DNA of 64,000 bases from Pycnococcus provasolii (GCA_049487715.1 CP150579.1:248001-312000); one strand, 5' to 3'; positions 46,093 to 56,332 are shown, counted from the stretch's first letter. Program-made: numbers and translations. The notes: a model not told the origin generated them from the letters alone.

Positions 46093-49000
46093 ATGAAAAG
46101 TGTGATGATGGCGGCTCCGATGATGAAGCTGAGTCTCTCAGACGCAGCTCACTCGTTGGTGGACTCGTTGTTGGAGTGGTTTCCTGACTCGTTGTTGGAG
46201 TGGTTTCCTGACTCTGCTGACTTGCTGGTGGACGGTGTTGGAGAAGGCGTGGGTGGTGACCGTGTGATGAGCCTGAGGAGAAGTTGCATAGTATTATTAT
46301 ACAGTAGGAGCACGACGACGACGTGTTCCCATTTGCGCGAATGGTTGCCATTCCTCGTCGGTGGATTCCTCGGGCTTCTACCTTGTTGGTGGTGGGCTTC
46401 TACCTTGTTGGGCTACAACGCGTACCACGTGTGGTGGCTGGCGATGATCGCGGTGGTGATCACAATGACGCGATGTCAGAAAGGAGGAGGACTTTGTGGT
46501 GGTGGTGGCGGTGGTGGGGATGCCCACGCGCGTGGTGGTGTTTGTGCGGAGGCTGACGCAGCAAGTCTTCTCATCACTTGCCTAGAGTCTCTCGAACATC
46601 GCCATCTACGCCTCTTCCTTCGCTCAACGATCGGCTCTATCGTTCGATGCTGCCCCAAGGAACTGCGTGGCCGATGGATTGCGCCTCTGCTGCCGCCGCT
46701 GCTGGTTTCTCATCTCTACGCGCGCCTTCAGGACGAGTGGGCTCGCGTCGGCGTGGGCGCAAGCCAAGGTGCAGCCCCTGCTGCCGCCACCGAGACGGCG
46801 GCGGAGGTTGTATACGAGCGCCTCGTGCGCGATACGACGACGCGCGAATTCGAAAGCCTTATGGCGTCGATGGCATCTCCCGACACTGGCACTGGTGATA
46901 TGTCGCCTTCTTCTTGGCTCATTCTCATTGGCCGCGAGTGTTTGAGATCACCCTTGATGATGAGGGCACTCGTGGTGATGGCACTACTGGCGGCGGCGTT
47001 GGCTTCCATGGCGACACTTCCATGGTGGCCTTGCAGCAGTCTTGCGAGGTGCAGGAGTGTTGGCCGTCGTGGTGTTCGTGGCCACCGCCGCCATTGTTGG
47101 ATGAAGGTGGTGGTGGCGATCACAGCAACGATTGGTAGTTTCGACCTCTTCTTTCCCTCCGCCAATACCAGGTGGTTACTTGTTTCAGCGCAAATGGCGT
47201 GCACGCATTTGGAGGTAAACGGCCAGAGCTGCGACGCAACCACGGGACAGCTTTCAAAACTTTCCAGTCTCACTTCGTCATACTCCGACAACTACGCACA
47301 TACTGCCTCAAAGGTGCGTGGCATCTCAATCGTTTCGGCGGCGCCGAACGCGAACTACTTTGTCCGCATGGGACTTTCCTCCTCCTCCTCATCTTCTTCT
47401 TCACCTCAGTTTGATTTTGGGGCTGGCCTTCACCCGTCCAGGATCACGTGCACCGGCTTCACGGGATGCAACGACTACACGGAAAATCTGGGCACGTACG
47501 CCGCCAACGACGTCGTCGAAGTGACCACCTCAAGCAGCGGAACCGTCACGCTCACGAAGAATGGCGCCATCCTCAAAACGCAAACGGCGACAGGAACCAC
47601 CGCGTGGTTTGCAAAGATTGTCATGTACACGCCGAGCTCGTACGTCGAAGGTGTACAGGTTACGTACACCACGACCGGAACGGCGGTAAACGACCGCTAT
47701 GGTGTGGCCGTTGCCCTCTCGAACGACGGCACGCGCCTTGCCGTAGGGGCCAGCGAGAACGACGACGGCGGGAATAAGGCAGGACAGGTGAAGGTGTACG
47801 TCAAGGCGTCGGACACGTGGACGCAGCTCGGGCAAAGCATTAACGGCGAAGCGGCGGGTGACAAGTTCGGAAGCGCTCTGGCGCTATCTTCGGACGGATC
47901 GCGGCTTGCAGTGGGAGCGCCTCAGAACGACGGCACCGGAAACCTCGCCGGCCACGTGCGCGTCTACGAGTACAACGCCGGAACGACGACGTGGAACCAG
48001 CTGGGGAGTGACATTGACGCCGAGGACAATGCAGACAGATCGGGACGCTCGATCGCTCTCTCGTCAACCGGACAGTGTGTCGCCATCGGCGCCTACAAGA
48101 ACGACGGCGCTCTCAGTGGAGCCGCAGGTGATTGTTGTTCAGGTCACGTGCGCGTGTTCGAGTGGGGCGGCACCTCCTGGACTCAGAAAGGCAGCGACAT
48201 GGATGGGGACGCGGTAGATGATTGGGCTGGACACGCCGTCTCCCTGTCGTCGGATTGCGCGCGCGTCGCGTTCTCTGCACCACAGAACGACAACGCAGGC
48301 GGAAACGATGCGGGGTTAGCGCGTGTTTTCGAATGGGATGGCACGTCTTGGACACAAGTCGGAAGCGACATCTATGGCAAAAGTGCAGGCGGTATGTTCG
48401 GCCATACGGGAGGGGTGGTGCTCTCAGCCGACGGCACGCGCCTTGCCTTGGGTGAGCAGACGGACGCCGGTCTCGTACGTGTGTACAAATGGGATAGCAC
48501 ATCGTGGACGCAGCTTGGCGCCGACATTGAGGGGGAGGCTGCAAATGACAAGTTTGGAAGGTACATAGACATGAGTGCGGATGGAGATCGCGTGGCAATT
48601 GGTGCCGATAAAAATGATGGCGCCGGAACCAATTCAGGCCATGTGCGTGTGTACGATTGGAATGGCGTCGATGCTTGGGTACGGCACCCCTTGATTCAGA
48701 GTGATTTTGATGGCCAGACCCAGGATGCTCAAGCCGGACCAGTAGCCATTTCGGGAGATGCGCTGCACGTTGCGATTGGGTCGTATAATATGGATGGCGG
48801 TGCAACGACTTCTGGGCAAGTTCGCGTCGTCGATCTTCCTCCGCTCAGTTCGCCACCCCCTCCACCCCCTCCTCCATCTCCACCTCCATCTCCTCCACCT
48901 TCTCCACCTCCTTCACCACCTCCATCTCCTCCACCTTCACCACCTCCACCTCCATCTCCTCCACCATCTCCTCCACCTTCACCACCTCCATCTCCACCTC

Positions 49001-51765
49001 CATCTCCTCCACCGCCTCCATCTCCTCCATCTCCTCCGCCTCCTCCGAGCCCACCGCCGGACGCTTGCATTGCCTTAGGCGACTGCTCACCACCGCCGCC
49101 AAGCCCACCACCGCCGCCACCTCCACCACCACCACCTCCGCCACCGCCACCACCTCCGCCACCACCTCCGCCACCACCGCCACCTCCTCCTCCTCCATTA
49201 CCCGCAGGGATGCCAAATGCACCACCACAACCACCATCGCCGCCACCGCCGCCTCCAGCACCGCATCCTTCTCCCCCTCCTCCGTCTCCGCCGCCGCCAC
49301 CTCCAGTAATACCTCCGCCACCTCCGCCGCCACTGTCGCCGCTGACATCGCCGCCGCCGACGCCGCCATCGCCGGATTCGCCGCCGTCGCCGTCACCGCC
49401 TCCTCCACCGCCTCCTCCACCACCACCGTCGCCGCCTCCGCCATCTCCGCCGCCACCTCCGCCATCTCCACCACCCAGTACGCCGCCGCAGCCACCACCT
49501 CCGCCGCCTCCTCCTTTACCGCCACCTCCTCCGTCGCCACCGATACCGCCACTGCCGCCCGCACCACCACCCTCACCACCCCCATCGCCACCTCCGCCCA
49601 GTCCACCACCATCAGCCCCGCCGTCGCCTCCTCCTCCGCCGCCGCCGCCGAGACCGCCACTGAAACCCTCGCCGCCACCCGCGCCACCCCCATCGCCACC
49701 TCCACCCAGTCCACCACCATCCGCCCCGCTGCCTCCGCCGCCACCCGCGCCACCGCCATCGCCACCTCCACCCAGTCCGCCGCCGCTGCCCAGTCCGCCG
49801 CCGCCACCACCTGCATTGCTGCCGCCTTTGGCTCCAAACCTGCCACCCTCATCTTTGCTTCATTTTTCGCCGCGAGCTGATTCTCCGCTATCGCCTCCAC
49901 ATCCACCACCAATCTACGCCCCCCCTCTTCCCCCAGCCGCTGTCGTTGATGTCACCGAAGCAACAATGTACGTGAGTACGGGTATGGTTGTTGCAACAAC
50001 CGCGGTCACTGGTGTTGCTGGAATTATGGAAATTGCTTTCTCCGCAGGCGCAGGAACACGCGCCGTGACTTTGGCAGGCGGAAGTCCGATCCGACTGATA
50101 ATGCGAATGCAGACAATCTCCAGCACGGCGTGGTTCTTCCGCAAAAGGCCGAAGCCTTCTTCGGCACCTCGCAGATTGCTCAGCATATCATCCGATGACT
50201 GGAACATGAAAACAAGTGCGTATGGTACGATGGCGTTTATGAATCTTGCTGAGGCGCTTCCTTGGGAAGCTGAGGGTGGTGTCGCAAGAGGCTCGCGCGT
50301 GTTGCTCCTAGGATGCGTGACCTGGTGTGCCTTGATCTTTTTACTCGCGGTGTATCTCCGCTTTGTGCTCTGGGTCTTTTGGAAGCTGCGGCGAAAGAGG
50401 AAGCGACAGCGAAGCTTCAAAGAGATGGCGCGAAAGCGAGGCCTCGATGATGATGATGAGAAAATTTTTGAACTTTCAAAGATTCCGGCCGTGCTGTACT
50501 TCCCTCGTGCGGAGCTCCTTGCTTCGACCATCTGCATGATTCCTTGCACGCTTGCACTTGTTGCATACGGCGCTGACGTGCAGGACGGCGAAGAGGACAT
50601 CGACGCGTTTGGAGTGGCTGCAGCTGCCTGTGCTGGAGTGCTTGTGGCGATCACGCTCCGCAATGCCGTGATTGTCGCACGCGCCACCACCGTGGAGCCA
50701 ACGTACCTCGTATACAAGAAGAAGGAGGAAGACGGCGGCGGAGGGTGCTGGGTGTCAAAATGGTATGAATTTGGTCGTGCGGCAAGTCACTTTGCAGAGC
50801 GTCGAGCCGCCATGTTTTGGCAGTTGCGTGGTCCGAAAGATTCTAGATTTGGCAGGGTGGAGATACCTGTGTATTCATTCCTTGAGCTCGCGCTTTTGTG
50901 TGCCGCGACCGCTTGCTGCGCCTGCGGTGGATCGTCACCATCTCGTCGGACCTCGTGCGCCGCGACTGCAGCATCGTTGATGGCGCTTGATGCCGTGATG
51001 GTTGTGACGATTCGGCCGATGCGTACGCCTTTGGCAAACGTGGGTGCCGCCGTAGCCGCAACCGGCGCATCCGCTGGATTTTTATCGCTTGCGGTATACT
51101 TTCGTGATACGACTGGAGATGGCCATCTTTCTGCTGGTGCGATTGTGATTCATATGTCCACGCTTTTGTTTCTGGTTGGTGTCGAGATGATGCTCGAGTT
51201 TGCCGCGCTGAGAGAGCGCGTTGGTATTTTTCTAGAGCATCGCCGAGAGCGCATGCTCGGAAAACGCATCAACGAAGCCATTGCACGTCAAGTATCAGAA
51301 GAAATGAGCACAACTAATGGGACGGCTGTTTTGATCGGGTCCGCCGCAGAGCCGACAGACGAGGTTGAGGAGCTGGCGGAGCACAAGGTGCTAAGGCACT
51401 CGTCGAGTCATCCAATTGATGTTGGTGGGGAGGACAACTATAACCACGTGGATGTTGAGTTTTCCTCATTCACCTTTGCGGCGGAGAAGAAGAAGCAGCC
51501 TCGCGAGCACCAGAATCTGCATCGTTTGCTCTCACGAACGACGTCGTACGCGTTTGACCCGAACACACGACAATCTGCTGAACAGCAGGTGGTTTGGGGG
51601 TCGTCGTCGACCTACCTCTCCTCCGGCTCCCGCCAACCTCCTCCTGCAAGCCCAAGCTACAGCGGAGGAGAACGAAGCAGCAGTCGTCGTCATGATTGGA
51701 GGACTACTACTACTGATGATGTTGTAGTAATAACGACGGTGAGGAGCGACAACGGACTTGTGTAG
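46093..51765 (+). CDS. giant surface protein: propeller, polyproline stalk, multi-TM C-terminus
   Basis: The frame is open from 45973, with the first ATG at 46093 (1890 residues); an ATG at 47101 (1554 residues) is also a credible start, with a hydrophobic N-terminus. From residue ~535 to ~915 there are about six FG-GAP/integrin-alpha-like repeats (AVALSNDGTRLAVGASENDD, VRVYEWxGTSWTQLGxDI). Residues ~917-1256 are SPPPPP-type proline-rich sequence, like hydroxyproline-rich wall glycoproteins and pherophorins. Residues ~1285-1712 carry several TM helices (LLGCVTWCALIFLLAVYLRF, LALLCAATACCACG, STLLFLVGVEMMLEF), and ~1715-1890 is a Ser-rich cytosolic tail. An ectodomain on a rigid stalk above a channel- or receptor-like membrane part is inferred. 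The part before 47101 resembles the end of exportin-5. Confidence 0.75.
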   Translation: MKSVMMAAPMMKLSLSDAAHSLVDSLLEWFPDSLLEWFPDSADLLVDGVGEGVGGDRVMSLRRSCIVLLYSRSTTTTCSHLREWLPFLVGGFLGLLPCWWWASTLLGYNAYHVWWLAMIAVVITMTRCQKGGGLCGGGGGGGDAHARGGVCAEADAASLLITCLESLEHRHLRLFLRSTIGSIVRCCPKELRGRWIAPLLPPLLVSHLYARLQDEWARVGVGASQGAAPAAATETAAEVVYERLVRDTTTREFESLMASMASPDTGTGDMSPSSWLILIGRECLRSPLMMRALVVMALLAAALASMATLPWWPCSSLARCRSVGRRGVRGHRRHCWMKVVVAITATIGSFDLFFPSANTRWLLVSAQMACTHLEVNGQSCDATTGQLSKLSSLTSSYSDNYAHTASKVRGISIVSAAPNANYFVRMGLSSSSSSSSSPQFDFGAGLHPSRITCTGFTGCNDYTENLGTYAANDVVEVTTSSSGTVTLTKNGAILKTQTATGTTAWFAKIVMYTPSSYVEGVQVTYTTTGTAVNDRYGVAVALSNDGTRLAVGASENDDGGNKAGQVKVYVKASDTWTQLGQSINGEAAGDKFGSALALSSDGSRLAVGAPQNDGTGNLAGHVRVYEYNAGTTTWNQLGSDIDAEDNADRSGRSIALSSTGQCVAIGAYKNDGALSGAAGDCCSGHVRVFEWGGTSWTQKGSDMDGDAVDDWAGHAVSLSSDCARVAFSAPQNDNAGGNDAGLARVFEWDGTSWTQVGSDIYGKSAGGMFGHTGGVVLSADGTRLALGEQTDAGLVRVYKWDSTSWTQLGADIEGEAANDKFGRYIDMSADGDRVAIGADKNDGAGTNSGHVRVYDWNGVDAWVRHPLIQSDFDGQTQDAQAGPVAISGDALHVAIGSYNMDGGATTSGQVRVVDLPPLSSPPPPPPPPSPPPSPPPSPPPSPPPSPPPSPPPPPSPPPSPPPSPPPSPPPSPPPPPSPPSPPPPPSPPPDACIALGDCSPPPPSPPPPPPPPPPPPPPPPPPPPPPPPPPPPPPPLPAGMPNAPPQPPSPPPPPPAPHPSPPPPSPPPPPPVIPPPPPPPLSPLTSPPPTPPSPDSPPSPSPPPPPPPPPPPSPPPPSPPPPPPSPPPSTPPQPPPPPPPPLPPPPPSPPIPPLPPAPPPSPPPSPPPPSPPPSAPPSPPPPPPPPRPPLKPSPPPAPPPSPPPPSPPPSAPLPPPPPAPPPSPPPPSPPPLPSPPPPPPALLPPLAPNLPPSSLLHFSPRADSPLSPPHPPPIYAPPLPPAAVVDVTEATMYVSTGMVVATTAVTGVAGIMEIAFSAGAGTRAVTLAGGSPIRLIMRMQTISSTAWFFRKRPKPSSAPRRLLSISSDDWNMKTSAYGTMAFMNLAEALPWEAEGGVARGSRVLLLGCVTWCALIFLLAVYLRFVLWVFWKLRRKRKRQRSFKEMARKRGLDDDDEKIFELSKIPAVLYFPRAELLASTICMIPCTLALVAYGADVQDGEEDIDAFGVAAAACAGVLVAITLRNAVIVARATTVEPTYLVYKKKEEDGGGGCWVSKWYEFGRAASHFAERRAAMFWQLRGPKDSRFGRVEIPVYSFLELALLCAATACCACGGSSPSRRTSCAATAASLMALDAVMVVTIRPMRTPLANVGAAVAATGASAGFLSLAVYFRDTTGDGHLSAGAIVIHMSTLLFLVGVEMMLEFAALRERVGIFLEHRRERMLGKRINEAIARQVSEEMSTTNGTAVLIGSAAEPTDEVEELAEHKVLRHSSSHPIDVGGEDNYNHVDVEFSSFTFAAEKKKQPREHQNLHRLLSRTTSYAFDPNTRQSAEQQVVWGSSSTYLSSGSRQPPPASPSYSGGERSSSRRHDWRTTTTDDVVVITTVRSDNGLV
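46567..46999 (+). other. exportin-5/HASTY C-terminal-like segment
   Basis: About 145 codons in frame with the surface protein: CLESLEHRHLRLFL, then RCCPKELRGRWIAPLLPPLL, ARLQDEW, a disordered gap, and VYERLVRDTTTREFESLM, CLRSPLMMRALVVMALL. Order and spacing fit the C-terminal HEAT repeats of exportin-5 (VKPxVxxCP, PILxPL, RLxxxW, LVRxLTREVMDL). The other ~900 residues of an exportin are absent upstream, where there is only intergenic DNA after NOP56. Confidence 0.45.
48845..49860. repeat. CCTCCACC/CCGCCACC proline-coding low-complexity tract
   Basis: About 1 kb of CCN triplets encoding SPPPP runs; the opposite strand is a long repeat-encoded frame that should not be called a gene. Confidence 0.9.
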
Positions 51766-52381
51766 TAAAAAAGTTAATCAAGTAAGCAAGATGTCGCGAC
51801 GATCAAGATGTGGATTGCTGATTCTTCTTACTACTAACTTTTTTAAACAAATCTTCAAACTTCTTCTCGTTCCTTCTTCTTCTTAATAATTAATAAAAAT
51901 AGTAAGTGAAGTGAAGTTATAGATACATAGGACAGGGAGTTGGAGACTTCGAGCGACGTCATCACTCATCACCGGCCGCCGCCGCCATAAAGCCGCCGCC
52001 ACACAGTAAAGCCGTTTGCGAATTCTGAGTGAGTGCAAGGCGCAAGCAAGTTCAAATCGTTCGTGGATGGATCCATCCATCCGTAGATACAGGTAGATAA
52101 GGTTAGATGATGTTTTCGAAAGGGATACCACGGGTCCCGTACATTCGTGATTTCGTGCGTGGTATATTCCGTTTGATGATTGAACAGGTGGTTGTCAAGG
52201 CCGTGAATGATTGAATGAAGCAAGACTTAAGCTCTTAAGGGTAGATTTGGTTGACAGATGTAATTTTACGCTGATTGACGTGGTCAAGAAAAATACCACT
52301 TGGAACTCGTTCTTTCGCAACAACTTCTCTTTTTTTCCCCTCGATCTGAGCCGGCGATCAGCGCTGACTCACTCCACGGCC
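51766..52381. other. 616-bp intergenic region before SDR-like gene
   Basis: AT-rich, with CTCTTAAGGGTA at 52232, a variant of the recurring CTTAAGG motif about 140 bp before the ATG. No gene seen. Confidence 0.55.
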
Positions 52382-54061
52382 ATGGCCGCCGTTGGTGCTC
52401 ACGATGACCGTCTCTCGATACTGGTCACGCACGCGTCGACGTACCTCGGCCGACGAATATGCCGCCTTCTCTCCGAAAGTTACGGGTTTCACGTTTACGC
52501 CATAGACTCGTCGCCTGTGCAAGCCGTCGAACCGCACTACGACGACTGCTCCAGCGTCGCAGAAACGGCGTACCGCGCGTCCGTCGCTGCAGCAGCAGCC
52601 GCCGCGTCCACGCCATCTTCACAGAAACGCGCGCCGCCGCCCGCGCCGGCGGCTAACGGGGCGCATACTGTCAGAAGGCCGAAGTGCAACGCACCTGGCG
52701 CGGGAAACATCACGCGACTCGTTGGGGACGTGCGCAAGGTGGAAGACGCGTGTGCAGCCGTAAGTGGCATGCACGCTGTCGTGCACGTCGCCGTACTCGG
52801 TGGGGCGGACGGCGTCGCGAATGGCGCGCTTAAGCAAAACGCGTGTCACAGCGCGCACTCCAGCGCCTTCACGAACCTCACGCGCGCTTGCATCGTCGAG
52901 GACGTCGGTACGCTGGTCGTCATCAGTCACGCGGCTGCCGGGCACGACGCGGAGACGGGTGCCACGGGTGCAGAGGCGGCTGGTTGGACACCTGCGCGCA
53001 AGGGTATCGTGTTTGGCGACGCGTTCTGCCGAAGCGTGCACGCGCTCGAGCGCGACGCGATTTCCGCGAACGGCTCGTGCGTCGGCGTGGGCGGTCAACG
53101 CCCGCTGCTTTCTGTGGTACTTCGCCCAGGGCGCGTGTACGGCGAGGGCGAGGCTCTTACCGGCGCGATTGTGAGTGCCGCATCGCGCGCAAGGCGAGGA
53201 TGGTGGCCAGCTCTCGTTCCATGCGGCTCGCCGAAGGTTTGCGCTAACTGGATCCACGCGGACAATGCGGCGCACGCCGCGGCGTCAGCCGTCTGTACGC
53301 TCGTGGACAGCGGGCGCGTCGGCGAGGAGCGCGTACACAGCCACAATCCTGATAAGTGGCCGAGCTGCGCGGGCCGAATTTACCACGTGAGCGACGGCTC
53401 GGCTGTGAATAGCTACGCGTTCACGGCGTCCGTGCTTGAAGCCGCAGGATACGACGGCATCTACGAAGAGCGCGATCACTGGCCGGCACTTTGCGCAATC
53501 GCGATTGCGTACGTGTGCACCTATTCTCACCTTCTGCTCGGAACGAAGTTTGGTTGCACAGTGCCGCAGGCGAAGCGATGGTGTGAAGCCACCACCAGCT
53601 CGCCGAGCAATGCCGCGGCTCTGCGCGACCTCGGCTATATGCCCGTCGTCGACGTGCATGCGGCGGTGGCGCGTACCGCGTGCGGCTTGCTTCGCCGCAA
53701 TTTCGGCCCCTTGCCGGGCACGGCGTTGCGCGCTCGGCGTCGCAGGGCGGCGTTACGTGGCCTTGTGGCGGTATTACTAGCTCTGTTTGCGGCTATTCTG
53801 GTGTACTACATGCAGATGTTGATGTGGTGGTCGTTTGGTGGCCACAAGTCTGCATCGTCATCGTCGTCGGAGGAGGGTGCCGCCGCTCAGCTGAGTGGTG
53901 GCTATGTGCTTGAGCGCGAGCGCATGATGGAGGAGCTGCGTCGTGCAGATTGGCCAAGTAGCGAGTTTGAGGGGAACGTCGACGACATAAACGATGCCGA
54001 CACGCTGGGCGGCAGCGGCGGCGCAGTCCCCGACGTGCGTTGGAAGAATGTGGAAGAATGA
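52382..54061 (+). CDS. extended-SDR (3beta-HSD-like) membrane protein, degenerate active site
   Basis: The first ATG is 52382 (559 residues); the frame extends to 52211 with TTG only. The fold signals of an extended SDR / 3beta-HSD-like protein are clear: an N-terminal betaalphabeta (ILVTHASTYLGRRICRLL), GDVRKVEDACAAVSG with VVHVA, SVVLRPGRVYGEG, and NWIHADNAAHA. But the glycine motif TGxxGxxG reads THASTYLG, and the catalytic YxxxK position reads F215-C-R-S-V219. Loss of Tyr and Lys predicts no classical dehydrogenase activity. A TM helix near the end (LRGLVAVLLALFAAILVYY) anchors it, with an acidic tail. Family enzymes act on sterols in the ER; a non-catalytic or binding role is inferred. 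Confidence 0.8.
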   Translation: MAAVGAHDDRLSILVTHASTYLGRRICRLLSESYGFHVYAIDSSPVQAVEPHYDDCSSVAETAYRASVAAAAAAASTPSSQKRAPPPAPAANGAHTVRRPKCNAPGAGNITRLVGDVRKVEDACAAVSGMHAVVHVAVLGGADGVANGALKQNACHSAHSSAFTNLTRACIVEDVGTLVVISHAAAGHDAETGATGAEAAGWTPARKGIVFGDAFCRSVHALERDAISANGSCVGVGGQRPLLSVVLRPGRVYGEGEALTGAIVSAASRARRGWWPALVPCGSPKVCANWIHADNAAHAAASAVCTLVDSGRVGEERVHSHNPDKWPSCAGRIYHVSDGSAVNSYAFTASVLEAAGYDGIYEERDHWPALCAIAIAYVCTYSHLLLGTKFGCTVPQAKRWCEATTSSPSNAAALRDLGYMPVVDVHAAVARTACGLLRRNFGPLPGTALRARRRRAALRGLVAVLLALFAAILVYYMQMLMWWSFGGHKSASSSSSEEGAAAQLSGGYVLERERMMEELRRADWPSSEFEGNVDDINDADTLGGSGGAVPDVRWKNVEE

Positions 54062-54319
54062 TTACGTTTTGGGATGTGCTCGCGCAAATCCCGTCCGGGG
54101 GACCTGGGGTCCAAAAATCAATCACATCACATCACATCACATCAATCAAGCCTAAAATTGGAATTTTGTCCGTCCTGAAACTCAAGACGTTTTTTTGGTC
54201 CAAAAAGGCGCTGTAATTTATAGCTGAAAATCCGTTTTCACATTTTGAATTAGTCCGCCTATTATGGTGTGTGCGTATTCACATGGTCCCTTCACTCTAT
54301 CACTTGTGAAATTTTGATC

Positions 54320-56203
54320 ATGGCGGAAGCGGCTTTGCGTGCGATTGCGTCCTTCAAGCAGCGAAGCAAGCAGCTTGACTTGGATCATGCACAAGAGTTG
54401 CAGCAGCAGGAGCAGCAGCGCAAACTTGATGAGGAGGAGGAGCAGCGTCACCATGGTATTGATCAGAATCATCGTCATCGTCGGCGCTCGCACGGTGGTG
54501 GTGGTGGTGGTGGTGGTGCTCGACGATTCGGTGGTCGTGGTCGTAACGCCGCCGCCAATGACGGTGCTGCGAATTTACAGCCACCACCCAACAACAACAT
54601 ATGTGCCGGTGATGAGGAGGAGGAAGAGGAGGAGCCTGAAGAAGGATACTATAACGACGACAAGGATGATCATGACGACGACAATGACGGCTATGTCCAT
54701 CCACCGCCTGCTGCTAATCGTAATGAAGCGTACCCTGAACCGCCGCCACCACCAGCTTCGCAGGACGACCGCCAGCAACAACTTCAACACCAATATCACG
54801 CCGGTGCAGCCGCCTACTATCCTGCTGCAGATCGCGATGGAAACGGGGACGACGACGAGTCGGAGATCTTGCGCATGCTCGATGATCGTGACAACAACAA
54901 CAACCATCATCAACTCGGCGGCGGCGATGACGACGACGCAAATCAAAACGAGTCTCGAAGCGTGCTGACCGTGCGTCGCCGGCTCTTCGAAGAGGACAAC
55001 AACAACAACAACAACAATGCGACAAATCAGCACCAGGCTGCTGACGAAATCATGGGAAATCAGCAGCTAGCTGCCGAGGAGGAAGAAAGTGATATGGACT
55101 CTGCTGCTGTACCGCCACCAATTGCAGCGGTGGATGCGCCACCTGCTGCACCCCCACCAGCGGCGTCGGCGTTCCATCGCCCTCCTCCCACTCATCGACT
55201 CTCAAAGCCAAAGCTTAAGGCGGCGGCTATGCAGCAGCACCTTTCGCCAACCAATCAGCACCACAAGCTACAGCGTCAGCAGCGTAAGACGGCTAATCAT
55301 ACCAAGCAGCGACCATTGCCGCGTAGTCATCCGCGTGCCGCCGCGGCGGGTGGTGGTCCACTCGCCGGCGCAGGCAAAGTGCACTTTCTACGCAACGGCG
55401 CAGCTGGCCGGCGGGTGTCCGTTGAAGAGATGCTGCACCCGCAGCAGCCTGCGATTGTACACACGCATCCGGGGTACTTTGGAAGCGGTCAAGCGATGTC
55501 CGTTGCTTGGCCGCCGGCACAACAGCACCACGGCGCGCAGCAGCCACCACCTCCTCCTCCGCCGCCGCCGCTGCCATTACCGCCGCACGCGCCGCAACCG
55601 ACAATGATATGGATGCCCATATCGGCGGCGTCGGCAGCACAGCAACCTCATCATCATCATCACCATCACAGCATTCCCTTCCGTATGCCGGGGCCATACC
55701 GTATGCCCGTGGCATCGTCGTCTGGTGGATTGGCGATGGCTGCACCTCCTCCTCCTCCTCCTACTGCTGCTGCTGCCACTGCTCCTGTGCCTAGCCAGCA
55801 CGGCAATCTGACGAATCATCTTCCTCCTCCTCATCCACATGCGGTCTATCTGATGCCTCCACCTCACCACCAGCAACCTTTCCTCCCTGCTCCTCCTCCT
55901 CATCATATGCTACAGCTACAGCACCCGTCGATGATGCAACACTATCCTCATCCAACTCCACCCGCCTTCTTCACGCACCAGTGGGAAGTGGCCAGTCTGA
56001 CTCCAGCGCAGACGCCGCTTCGCCCGCTGGCGATGCCGGCGATCCCACAGCAGATGCCACCGCCAACCACCAACTCGGCGGCCGCTACTGCTAACTTTTT
56101 GGGGGCGCAAATTGGCGACGAGGCACTCTTTGGGAGGAGCACTCCTCCTCCTCCTCCTCCGCCGCCGCCGCCACCGCCTCCTCCTCCTTATTATGGCCTT
56201 TAA
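54320..56203 (+). CDS. Gln/His/Pro-rich low-complexity protein
   Basis: First ATG 54320 (627 residues). Residues 1-45 form a charged helix (ALRAIASFKQRSKQLDLDHA then poly-Gln/Glu). The rest is low-complexity: a Gly run, acidic runs, Asn runs, then Gln/His/Pro-rich sequence (QQPHHHHHHHS, poly-Pro near the end). No folded domain is recognised. Such prion-like composition is common in RNA-binding, P-body or transcription cofactors, but no function is assigned. Many triplet repeats in the DNA (CAA, CAC, CCT, GAC) underlie it. TGTAA-like signals and a CATCA run precede it. Confidence 0.7.
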   Translation: MAEAALRAIASFKQRSKQLDLDHAQELQQQEQQRKLDEEEEQRHHGIDQNHRHRRRSHGGGGGGGGARRFGGRGRNAAANDGAANLQPPPNNNICAGDEEEEEEEPEEGYYNDDKDDHDDDNDGYVHPPPAANRNEAYPEPPPPPASQDDRQQQLQHQYHAGAAAYYPAADRDGNGDDDESEILRMLDDRDNNNNHHQLGGGDDDDANQNESRSVLTVRRRLFEEDNNNNNNNATNQHQAADEIMGNQQLAAEEEESDMDSAAVPPPIAAVDAPPAAPPPAASAFHRPPPTHRLSKPKLKAAAMQQHLSPTNQHHKLQRQQRKTANHTKQRPLPRSHPRAAAAGGGPLAGAGKVHFLRNGAAGRRVSVEEMLHPQQPAIVHTHPGYFGSGQAMSVAWPPAQQHHGAQQPPPPPPPPPLPLPPHAPQPTMIWMPISAASAAQQPHHHHHHHSIPFRMPGPYRMPVASSSGGLAMAAPPPPPPTAAAATAPVPSQHGNLTNHLPPPHPHAVYLMPPPHHQQPFLPAPPPHHMLQLQHPSMMQHYPHPTPPAFFTHQWEVASLTPAQTPLRPLAMPAIPQQMPPPTTNSAAATANFLGAQIGDEALFGRSTPPPPPPPPPPPPPPPYYGL

Positions 56204-56332
56204 GACGGCGGTGCGAAGAACGAACGAAGAAGAGAGGAGTTTTTTGGAAAGTGTTGATGATTGTGATCACGAAGGAAAAGAGGAGGGCGTCGATTTTTGC
56301 TTATTTGCTTATTATTGCTGCAAATTTAAATT

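Noticed and set aside
48845-49912. 355-codon minus-strand frame of Val/Ala/Glu
   Set aside because: Exact antisense shadow of the proline-coding repeat; the composition is dictated by CCN triplets.
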